Assembly: GCA_030710605.1 (NCBI GenBank) | Contig: CP092877.1 | Span: 38,778,970-38,842,969 of the forward strand | Direction of reading: 5' to 3' | DNA from: Cordylochernes scorpioides | Taxonomy: Eukaryota; Arthropoda; Arachnida; Pseudoscorpiones; Chernetidae | DNA length: 64,000 nucleotides | Program-made: the position numbers and the translations under genes | In this document: piece after piece, positions 40,662 to 49,440 of the stretch | Layout: the number at the start of each line of letters is the position of its first letter | How positions within the stretch are numbered: position 1 is the first letter of the stretch | The notes under the pieces: generated by a model | The model's input: the letters and a program-made list of their open reading frames with translations, nothing else | What the model was told of the DNA's origin: nothing | Database searches by the model: none

Positions 40662-40899
40662 ATAGTAAACAAATAACAAATGGTGGGGGTGTCTTGTCCA
40701 TTGTTCCATGGAAAGGGAGGGGGGGTGCCATTGCCCCGTTAGTCAGCCACATTTCAGAGTTCCCTGTTCATGGTTACCGTAGCGGCTCGGGGCTCACGAC
40801 ACCGTACTTCACCCTACAGGGCAGTCCCTTACTTGTGCTGCTTCTCCCGCCCGCCAGAAGAGTAGGGTTTGGATTTCTGGGCGGGATAGTAAACAAATA
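40662..40899. mobile_element. 210-bp retro-inserted sequence with 14-bp target duplication
   Basis: ATAGTAAACAAATA occurs at 40662-40675 and 40886-40899, directly flanking a GC-rich 210-bp insert (40676-40885). The insert contains TACCGTAGCGGCTCGGGGCT and GTACTTCACCCTACAGGGCA and ends TTTCTGGGCGGG. It has no obvious tRNA head. It may be a SINE of another class or a 5'-truncated LINE tail. The 68-codon frame at 40694-40900 is unsupported. Confidence 0.7.
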
Positions 40900-41282
40900 G
40901 ACGCGTATATAGAAAATATAATAAACATAATTTAGTGATAGAATGTTTTTTTTTTTTTAGATAATTAAAAAGTTTTGTTAAATAAAAATGTAGAAAAGTA
41001 ATCATTAAAATACCAGAAAACCCATATTTCAGTAATGATGAAACACTATACAGTGACTATACGCTCTGTGCTGGTAAACATTTATTGTAAAATGGGGTTA
41101 TCTTATACAATCCATCCTGCTGAAAATGGTAAAGATCTCCTTGGCAGCATGAAATATCCAGGTGGACACTCTGGATTTTACCAAACTGATGTTGGGTTAT
41201 GTGAATCTGTTTGGTTGCAGTGACGGTCTATAGATTGCGTGGCATCATGTTTAACCTCTATTTACATTTGGGGAGAATATAG
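40900..41282. other. spacer before LINE fragment
   Basis: AT-rich 40900-41030, then a segment to 41225 with a 62-codon unsupported frame. No domain seen. Confidence 0.35.
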
Positions 41283-41845
41283 CTACATCTGACACACTGG
41301 AAGCAATTCAAAGGGCAATATAACACAGAAAATACACTCCTTACTTACCCAACTGAAACCATTGAAGAAGAACTACATTCCACAATGGATGCCTGTCTAT
41401 GTTGGGATCGAGGGTAATGAGATGGCAGATGAATTAGCAAAGGAAGCAAGAAAGTTGAGTCAGAGCAAAGAACAAATTTCAGTATTTGACGCTGATACTT
41501 TGGCAAAATAATGATAATTCAACAAAAAATAAGAAAAAAATTAAATATGCGAAATAAACTCTAAGAATTACAAAACTATAACAAGAATCAGAACAAAATA
41601 TTATAAAAGAATGACAATACATCCAGATAGCACAAGAACCTATAGGACATGCAACAACTGTTCTGGTGTGGAACTAACACCTACCCACATATTCTTAAGC
41701 CCAGCAATGGCCGCAGCCTTGCATAAAATTGACATGAATCCAGAGCAGCAGCTTTACACACCCAAGATAGTGGACATTGCGACTGCTGTGATAGAGATGT
41801 ATGGAGACATCTGAGGCTTTTAATTGGACACGACAACAACAACAT
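41283..41845 (+). pseudogene. LINE fragment: RNase H C-terminus, zinc knuckle, 3' end
   Basis: Frameshifted copy of the region at 48749-49250. 41290-41520 contains the end of an RNase H domain with GNEMADELAKEARKLSQ (the last catalytic Asp) after a broken LEAIQ stretch. 41611-41814 gives TYRTCNNCSGVELTPTH, the zinc knuckle, then the 3' end with TCTGAGGCTTTTAATTGGAC and CGACAACAACAACA. Stops near 41309 and 41509 disable it. Confidence 0.82.
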
Positions 41846-42213
41846 AAAATTGACATGGACCCAAAGCAGCAGCTTCACACACCCAAGATAGAGGACATTG
41901 CGACTGCTGTGATAGAGATGCATGGGAACATCTGAGGCTCTTCATTGGACACGACAACAACCACATCAGAAAATTGACATGGACCCAGAGCAGCATCTTT
42001 ACACACCAAAGATATTGGACATTGCGACTGCTGTGATAGAGATGTATGGAGACATCTGAAGCTCTTCATTGGACATGACAACAACAACTGAAAATTGACA
42101 TAGATACAGAACAGTAGCTTTACATACCCAAGATAGAGGACATTGCGACTGCTGTGATAGAGATGCATGGGGACATCTGAGACTCTTCATTGGACACGAC
42201 AACAACAACAATG
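41725..42213 (+). repeat. LINE 3' terminus repeated four times in tandem
   Basis: Units 41725-41845, 41846-41969, 41970-42090 and 42091-42213 (121-124 bp) each run from AAAATTGACATGGACCCAGA, through GGACATTGCGACTGCTGTGA, to CATTGGACACGACAACAAC. Each junction lies in the CAA-repeat tail, so the unit is exactly the LINE 3' end plus tail. Confidence 0.9.
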
Positions 42214-42215
42214 GC

Positions 42216-42345
42216 TACATCCACTAATAATTTATTTAATTCCCGACTTTTCAGTGACACGATGTCATTCTTGAGGAGAGTGACAGCAATTCACTGAAAC
42301 GTCTGGAATTAAATAAATCATTGGTTGATATAGCTATATTCTTTC
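42216..42345. mobile_element. head-to-head pair of hammerhead-like termini
   Basis: Inverted modules TTAATTCCCGACTTTTCAGT and CACTGAAACGTCTGGAATTA surround GATGTCATTCTTGAGGAG. The plus-strand right module reads TTGAGGA, a GAGTGA...TTCACT stem, GAAACGTC. That is a hammerhead core with C3 changed to T but with GAAA and a GTC cleavage triplet intact. Ends sit in TAATTTATTTAATT / AATTAAATAAATCATT. Confidence 0.6.
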
Positions 42346-43359
42346 CAAACCCACTTCCAACTAAAAAATGATATTCAAAATTCTATTTACATATTTGTTT
42401 TAGATTTGAATACAGATAGTCTGGAATGTGAAAAAGGATTCAATCTCTTCTCGCCCTCTTTTTACAACAAGCCAAAAACAATTGTGGCGCAGGAGTTCAA
42501 ACACATTCCAGTTTTTATTCTAAAATCGCTCAATTTTACACAGGTTTCCAAAGAATTCTGTTTTTCCTTGTGTTGAAATTCTTTCCAACCTTTATTGCGG
42601 TAACCTTTTATGCTATAGATCTCTTAAAGTATAGATCACTGGCCTTACTTCGGGGAGAATAGATAAAACTACTTTATCTCTACAATTAATATTGTCTCAA
42701 ATTAATTCTGGAGTTTTGTATAGGATTAAAATTAGAATCTATATCGAAATTTAAACATGTCAAAAAGATTTAATTCAAAATCAGCGAGAATCTCTATAAA
42801 TATAATTATAATTTTCTTGGAATTAAAATATTTCTAAAGTGGGAATATTTGCATGAAAATGTTTCCTATAGTAAAACCTCTATAAAAGAAAAGCGACGCT
42901 CCACGCCTGGCTAGGGGCTTCTTCCTATGCCATAGAGAGAATCCTTTCTGGCTACTTCTATATTTAAATGCTACATTTGAAAGTGTAAAACATTATGCAT
43001 CTTTTAGATTTGCATCACCTTAACATTTTGTTTAAATCTTGTAGACTTTGTATATTTATAAACTTGAATACAACTTGTCTATTTCTTTTCTACTTTATGC
43101 ATACATTTGTATATTTCTTGCCTGCCTTTTGTATTTTAGTTTCCACTTCTTCTATACTATAAGTCTACTTTTTTATATTCTTCTTGTAGCTTGTAGCTAT
43201 TTTTATATACTTCATGACTACTTATTGTAAGCTTGTTAAAATTCACCCGACCTAGCAGGAGTCAGTATTATCGAAAGGAATTTGTGTGACGCGACGTTTG
43301 TTGACTTGGTGGTCTTCATGGCAAGGCATTGGCTAGGATTTATCTCTATGATGTTCCGG
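42346..43359. other. AT-rich spacer
   Basis: No gene or repeat recognised. The frame 43048-43230 is hydrophobic and AT-driven. Confidence 0.4.
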
Positions 43360-43866
43360 AGTATATCTCCCTCCTTCAGTGCCTTCCTCTACTGAGGGTG
43401 GGCCACATGGTCTCTCCCTATCTCCCTCCTTCAGTGCCTTCCTCTACTGAGGGTGAGCCACATGGTCTCTCCCTATCTCCCTCCTTCAGTGCCTTCCTCT
43501 ACTGAGGGTGGGCCACATGGTCTCTCCCTATCTCCCTCCTTCAGTGCCTTCCTCTACTGAGGGTGGGCCACATGGTCTCTCCATATCTCTCTCCTTCAGT
43601 GCCTTCCTCTACTGAGGGTGGGCCACATGGTCTCTCCATATCTCTCTCCTTCAGTGCCTTCCTCTACTGAGGGTGGGCCACATGGTGTCTCCCTATCTCC
43701 CTCCTTCAGTGCCTTCCTCTACTGAGGGTGGGCCACATGGTCTCTCCATATCTCCCTCCTTCAGTGCCTTCCTCTACTGAGAGTGAGCCACATGGTCTCT
43801 CCATACCTCTCTCCTTCAGTGCCTTCCTCTACTGAGGGTAGGCCACATGGTCTCTTCATATCTCAT
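43360..43866. repeat. 55-bp minisatellite array
   Basis: Nine units of 55 bp: CTCCTTCAGTGCCTTCCTCT, ACTGAGGGTGGGCCACATGG, TCTCTCCCTATCTCC, with few variants. It is GC-rich relative to its flanks. Within each unit CCTCTACTGAGGGTGGGCC can form short hairpins. Confidence 0.95.
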
Positions 43867-45057
43867 CATACACCATGTGGTTACATTGGGCTTGTACTCT
43901 GACAAGGCCCCAAGAACTTGCCACAGGTTAGTCTATTGTCCACTTCTTGTATTTATTTTCCTCGGTAACAGCCATTTCTGGGAGGCCTTCTCTTATCTGC
44001 TATCTGTGGAAGCGCCCGATGGGGGATCTAGCAGACCCCATACGGAAGACCTAATTCATTAGCTCTAAAACTTCTGGTAGAGTTCAAAATTGATGAGCCA
44101 GGCCATATATATATATTTTGAATAAAGAGATAGCGAATAAATCGTTTTATAAATATAAAAATTGGATGAATAAATTATATGGTAATTATTATAATTAATC
44201 ATTGAATTTACCCTATTAAATAAACTAAATAATACGGCAACATTGTATCTTACGCAGCTACAAGGAATTCTTCCAATGTTGCCAGTTTGTTTGGAAAGAA
44301 TAAAAAGTTCTTTGGAAGAAAACTTCAAAATGAAGCGCAAGTATCAAACGGAAGTCGTCTGCGCCTCGAGCGGGCTTCCCTCCCATTGATCGGCTGATTC
44401 CATTTAGATGGCTCCAGTCTTTTGGTTCCTTATCTCGTCTGCATAGGATTTCTACGAAATCTTTTGGCGCAATCTTCCAATTTGATACCAAATCCCTGGA
44501 TTTTTTTCTCCAAACTTAGGATTTCCATTTTAAAATATTGGTAAACACATTTGATAAAATATTTGTTTTTCGATTCCAATAGAAGAAAGATCGAAAAAGA
44601 GGAATTCTCTATTAGATGACCTTTCCACTACAGAGAGAGTAGAACACAGTTCCCATGATAGACCATAGGCTGGAAACATGGATTCTCTGAGGGATACAGC
44701 AATAGATGTGATAGCTCTTTAGACATAGGTTTCTTCTTTATATCAAGTGGTTGCTCAACAGATGTACAAGGTTATTAGTTGAGTCGTTCATGGGAGGTCT
44801 TAATGCGCTAAAAGAGAGGTAACTAGGCAGGCTATAACCCGGGTTATGTCTGAATCTCTGAACGCCAAATACCCTGGTTTGCTATAACGATTCCTAAATT
44901 CATTTCTAGAAGATAATTGATATAAAGTCATATATTATGATGCATTAGCGCGCCATCTGTAATGAAAATTCGAAACTATTATAGACGCCTATGATATTAT
45001 TTTAAAATTTAAACAATTTATACAAACTTCAACGAAAATATTGATGGAAGGGCCTGG
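43867..45057. other. spacer with scattered repeat pieces
   Basis: 44058-44105 is a diverged piece of repeat family C (AACTTCTGGTAGAGTTC, TGATGAGCCAGGCC). 44935-44962 has GCATTAGCGCGCCATCTG, related to 14680. A less AT-rich patch 44340-44500 contains a minus-strand frame (44258-44491) without a recognisable domain. Confidence 0.4.
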
Positions 45058-45225
45058 TGAACCCCCAATGATAGTTTAAACTGGCGAAACCGCTTGGAGG
45101 GTTCGCCACTGATAAGCCATGCCCTCTCATTAATTTTTCCATTGCAGTAAGGACATTAGAAATTGTTTAATTTTCAAAAGAATCATACGCATCTATAATA
45201 GTTTCGAATTTTCATAAAGTCCTAT
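45058..45225 (+). repeat. dispersed repeat family C, copy 3
   Basis: TTTAAACTGGCGAAACCGCT, GGAGGGTTCGCCACTGATAA, GCCATGCCCTCTCATTAATT, TTTCCATTGCAGTAAGGACA, then CATCTATAATAGTTTCGAAT. Best copy for the hairpin GGCGAAACC / GGGTTCGCC. Confidence 0.7.
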
Positions 45226-46274
45226 ATACCGTCGCAAAATTTTAGAACATTCAATAGAATTATGTTTTAAAAACATAAAACAATGGAATAAAGTTTGATG
45301 AAACACAATGAAAACTTTTCCTAACGTGTGTGTAAAAAAAAAACACTCTCTATAGAAAAATTATTTATCAATTATATAAATACACACTAATTTATTTTAT
45401 AAATAATTATAATTATATAAAAATAAAGATTAAAATAATTGTACTTTTTAGCATGTATATCGGGTTTCAGACAATAACTCAGAAAGATATTTGATACATA
45501 GTGACCTTTGTTGAAGAAACACGAGATAACGAAATGTGAACAAAATTGCCTCTGTCTCCTTAAAAGAAAACGATTGGCTACATCAATGACTTTCCACTTC
45601 CTTAAGTTTCGTCAATGAGTATATTTACAGAGTTTATTTAATTCAAATACTAAATTATTTATCCTTACTCTCTATTAAACGAAAATTTCCTTTTAATGAT
45701 TTGTTAATTCATTTATAGAAAATTTTTACGAAATTAATATTCTGTATTGAATCAATCAACATTTATTAATTATGAAATATTTCACTGCATCTCACTCTCA
45801 TACAAAAGACTTTCGAAAAAATAAATATCTCTCTCTCTCTCTCATAGAATATTTTAAAATAATATCAAAATATTATAAATATATTTAAAGTTAATAAAAA
45901 TCTTTTAAGTTTTTTCAAACTTTGCCGTTTAATCCGTCTTCTAAGTTGATAAATATTCACTAGGTTAGTATCCACGTAAGATATATGGTCTCTTGTGTGT
46001 GTGTGTGTGTGTGTTATCATAATGATATTTAAAGATTTAATAATGGTCTTCTGCTTTCATTCTCATTGGCTAGTCAACTTATGACGTCATAACACTCATT
46101 TATTTCTACCTCCTGTTCTCTCTAATTAGTTAATTGGCGTGAATTTTATATTTAATTTTCAGTTATTAACTTAATTATTCTATTTTGTCCTTTATCTCTA
46201 TATTATCCTAATTACTTTTCTTTTTTTTAATGTTGTTTAAAATTAATTGTAATTGAATTGAGATTGTCAAAAAG
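45226..46274. other. AT-rich spacer
   Basis: A TG microsatellite lies at about 45993-46013. 45475-45565 is an inverted copy of 1690-1790. Nothing else recognised. Confidence 0.45.
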
Positions 46275-46440
46275 AAAAAGGCATCTTCTTATCGTGCAAC
46301 TGAAATTTACTGATGTCTTACGCCATCTATCGGAATAAATATCAACTATTCTCGTTGCACGATAATGAGATCCTTTTTTATTTTTAATAACTTTTGCACT
46401 TTATCCTAGTACAATATCACATTTGTACTATTTTTTTCAT
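46275..46440. mobile_element. rearranged retrozyme fragment
   Basis: 46278-46348 is an inverted piece of the 23.9-kb retrozyme (CATCTTCTTATCGTGCAACT, CGCCATCTATCGGAATAAAT). It is followed by a direct piece (GTTGCACGATAATGAGATCC, AGTACAATATCACATTTGTA). No hammerhead core remains. Confidence 0.7.
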
Positions 46441-46616
46441 TGAATTTAGATTGTTAAAAAAGAGATTTATTTGATGTGATTGATAGTTATTTTCTTCATA
46501 TTGACATTTGTATATATATTTATTTGTTAGAATTATATAAATTATGATTAAAAGAATGCAATAGAATCCCTTTGAATTATATTTCAATAAATTAAGCAAT
46601 TAAAAAGGTTTCTGAA

Positions 46617-46810
46617 GATATATATATATATAAGTTTTTTTATTATATTTTATTATAATCGCCTCAAGCTTTCGGGCATCTGTCCCTTCTACAGTAGAAC
46701 ATATACAGGCGGCGTTTTATTCATTGCATATGTTCTCCTGTAGAAGGGCAGAGATGCCCGAAAGCTTGAAACGGTTTTAAAATAAATATAAACTCATCTC
46801 TGGAAACCTA
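46617..46810. mobile_element. head-to-head pair of Penelope-type termini, second subfamily
   Basis: Inverted modules CAAGCTTTCGGGCATCTGTC and GATGCCCGAAAGCTTGAAAC surround CAGGCGGCGTTTTATTCATT. The plus-strand right module reads TCCTGTAGAAGGGCAGAGAT, then GCCCGAAAGCTT. This is a stem between CTGTAGA and GAAA, hammerhead-like with A6 and N7 positions altered. Confidence 0.6.
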
Positions 46811-46872
46811 TTTAATTTTTAAATTAATATTTATATAAAAATAGACACTTCGGCCAGTTGGAGTTTTTTATT

Positions 46873-46915
46873 TTCTCAACGTTTCGACAAAAATCTTTTG
46901 TCTTCGTCAGGAGAA
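46873..46915 (-). ncRNA. hammerhead-like motif in the Penelope terminal repeat
   Basis: Minus strand: TTCTC, then CTGACGA, then AGACAAAA-GAT-TTTTGTC, then GAAAC, then GTT, then GAGAA. TTCTC and GAGAA pair perfectly as stem I (5 bp). The core CTGANGA and GAAA are intact and the triplet before stem I is GTT, an allowed NUH site. Stem III would be the minimal ACGT palindrome and might need a dimer. One extra A precedes stem II, as in the CTGAAGAAGGC-type ends common in Penelope elements, so activity is uncertain. Confidence 0.6.
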
Positions 46916-47249
46916 GTAAATAAAAATAAAAAAATTTGGCAAGGTGTTAAAAATTGTTCTGAGGTTTGCAAGGGCGTTCTCACGTGATTTTTCGAACTTA
47001 GTACAACATTTAAAGCGCGAGTCAAAAACAAATATTAAACTCGTCAAAGACTATGATCTTGGAAATAAAAATATATAATAATAAAATTATAATAAATTAA
47101 CTAAAAGTAAATACATTAATTAATATAATAATAATAATCACAAAGATTATTATATAGTTTTTTTACCTATTATGTCCAATTTTTATCTAGCTTATTAACT
47201 ACTTTTTAAATTTAAAAATGAAGCATATTTTTGCGGAATATCTTCAAAA

Positions 47250-47624
47250 TTATTCATAGTTCTTTTCCCCAAATTCTCGTGATACCCATCCCTCTAAAAA
47301 TAATCTTTCCTTTTTTAATTGTATTATCCTGTGAAATATTTCAATATCATTCCAATCTGGCCTATGTCCTGAAAATAATGCATGTTCCCCAATTTTGCTT
47401 AACGCCCTTCTCCCCAATAAACCCTGTTGGTGTTCCTTAATTCTGGTCTCTAAATATCGGCCGGTTTCTCCTACATAAATTTTGTCACATTCTGTGCATT
47501 TAATCCCATAAATTACATTATTTGGTTTTGATGTGCTTATGTTATCCTTCATTATGTTATTTCTAGTTAAAAATTCCCTTTTTGTCCCAGTGCTGTACCA
47601 AATATTATATTTACATTTTTTCAA
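47250..47624 (-). CDS. GIY-YIG endonuclease domain of a Penelope-like element (partial)
   Basis: 124-codon frame, C-terminal part of the Penelope polyprotein. VIYGIKCTECDKIYVGETGR holds the GIY...YVG pair with the Cys-x2-Cys insert typical of Penelope nucleases, followed by ETRIKEHQ (catalytic Arg and the His) and HALFSGHRPDWNDIEIF further on. It would nick target DNA to prime reverse transcription. The upstream RT is missing or decayed, so this is a relic; the frame itself is undamaged to its stop. Confidence 0.85.
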   Translation of the reverse strand: MKKCKYNIWYSTGTKREFLTRNNIMKDNISTSKPNNVIYGIKCTECDKIYVGETGRYLETRIKEHQQGLLGRRALSKIGEHALFSGHRPDWNDIEIFHRIIQLKKERLFLEGWVSREFGEKNYE

Positions 47625-48084
47625 AATTCTAGATATTTCGTTATCAGTTCTCTAATATAAAGAATTATTATATTATTGTAATCTTCTCTAGTTCTATTCG
47701 AATTTGGCCTATCTATTTCATATCTTCTAATCCATTTATTTATGAAGCCAACTGGGTATTTCGGATTGTTTTAACTCCGCTCTAATTTTCTTTATCTCTT
47801 TTTTATAAATATCTTGGTCTGTACATTTTAATTAATATCCAGGATATTTAAGTCAAATATATATATAGCATTTTATTTCTGAAGATACAATTATTCAATT
47901 TAAATGGTTTAGTCACACCAACATATGTTATATAAAACAACATTTCTCGTGCGCGCATCACGCGGATGATAAGCTTACAAGGAATTAAAATTTTCCTAAA
48001 AGAAGAGAGACGAACAGCTTTGTCGAAATATTGAATTTTAATAAATATATTTGATCCAAAATATGCCCTTATTTTAATATATAT

Positions 48085-48486
48085 ACAGGGTGATCCAAAA
48101 GTCCCGCACAACTTCAAAAATTAATAACTCCCCGAATATTTGCGCTAGAGCAATGCGGTAAACACCATTGTGTTCAGGATGCAATGGGATTTTTTATGGC
48201 AAATAATGAAAAATTCGAAATTGATTTTAGTTACAATTTTATTCGCCAGATGGCGCTCTACCAGAATGAGAGATTCAGCGGCCAAATTGTTTGATAAATT
48301 AAAAAATATAACTGATCGACACGTATTTTTCCTTTTTGAATACCCCAGGAAAGAACCCAAAAATATCAAATAACAAATTAATAAAACACCACTTTGCCAA
48401 AAGTATGAAGAATTGGTTAACGATTTTCAAATACAATCAGAGATATGTAAAATAGGTAAATGCAAATTAAAACATGTAGCAAAAAG
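48085..48486. repeat. left inverted end of a split mariner-type element
   Basis: Starts ACAGGGTGATCCAAAAGTCC and is an inverted copy of 58686-59100, with roughly 95 percent identity by eye over about 400 bp. Contains CCAGATGGCGCTCTACC. The partner lies 10.2 kb away because other elements inserted between. 67-74 codon frames in both arms are unsupported. Confidence 0.85.
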
Positions 48487-48639
48487 AAAATTGATATTTT
48501 AGATACGGTTTGTTTCCGAAGATAATAACTTTCTAATATTTTTAATTCAACTCTCACTCAGTATCGATTATGTTTATTTTAATTCATTTGAAAAATATGT
48601 ATCTATCTCTGATAATTTATTTTACTCTGGAATGCCGTT

Positions 48640-49440
48640 GTTGTTTTTGTTGTGTCCAATAAATAGCCTCAGATGTCTCCATGCATTTCTATCACAGCAG
48701 CAGCAGCAATGTCCACTATCTTGGATGTATAAATCTGCTGCTCTGGGTCTATGTCAATTTTCTGCAAGGCTGCGGGAATGAGAATATGTGGGTAGGTGTT
48801 AGTTCCACACCAGGACAGTTGTTGCATGTTCTATAGGTTCTTGTGCCATCTGGATGTATTTTCATTCCTTTATAATGTTTTGTTCTAAGTCTTGTTATAG
48901 TTTTTGTCAGTTTTCTCTCAGAGTTTATTTCACATATTTGATCTTTTCTTATTTTTTGTTTAATTATCTTGTATTTTGCCAAAGCATCAGCGTCAAATAC
49001 TGACATTTGTTCTTTATTTTGGCTCAGCTTTCTGGCTTCCTTTGCCGATTCAACTGCCATTTCATTACCCCGATCTCAACAGGGCAGGAATCCATTGTAG
49101 AATGCAGTTATTCTCCAATGATTCCAGTTGGGTAAGTAACGAGTGTATTTTCTGTGTGATTCTAGTATTGCCCTTCTGAATTGCTTCTAGAGCGGATATG
49201 GAGTCGCTGTATATTAAAATTCCATCTGCTTGATGCAGGGATGGTTGGTTAAGGCATAAATCAAGAGCCTTCCAGATAGCTGTCAGTTCACAAGTGAAGT
49301 TTGACGAAATCTGTCCTGCTCCTTCTCTGATTTTGATGTTTGTTCCATCTTGCAGTAGTATGTTAATTCCGGCCCCTCCATTACTCAGGGTAAGGTCTGA
49401 AGATCCATCTGTATATGCTGTTAAAGGGCGTGGCCTAGCA
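48640..49440 (-). pseudogene. LINE RNase H and 3' end, 3' part of an interrupted LINE
   Basis: 49451-49065 encodes an RNase H domain: AYTDGSSD (first Asp), CELTAIWKALDL (Glu), LIYSDSISALEAIQ (Asp). It is broken near 49070 just before GNEMA, replaced by MAVESAKEARKLSQ in the next frame (48749-49060). That frame then gives TYRTCNNCPGVELTPTH, the zinc knuckle. The 3' end has the same terminus as 41725-42213 and a CAA-type tail at about 48640-48655. I interpret it as the distal part of the LINE whose EN and RT are at 54865-57375. Confidence 0.78.

Larger units (their letters stand above)
46850..47830 (-). mobile_element. 5'-truncated Penelope-like element with terminal repeat
   Basis: Minus-strand order: decayed RT-to-nuclease connector (47830-47640, with remnants such as GFINKWIRRYEIDRPNS-like codons across frameshifts), the GIY-YIG domain (47624-47250), about 280 bp of AT-rich DNA, then a terminal repeat containing a hammerhead-like fold (46915-46873). 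This is the known layout of the 3' half of endonuclease-bearing Penelope elements. Confidence 0.75.

Noticed and set aside
44258..44491. Host protein fragment of 77 codons
   Set aside because: No recognisable domain and no supporting context.
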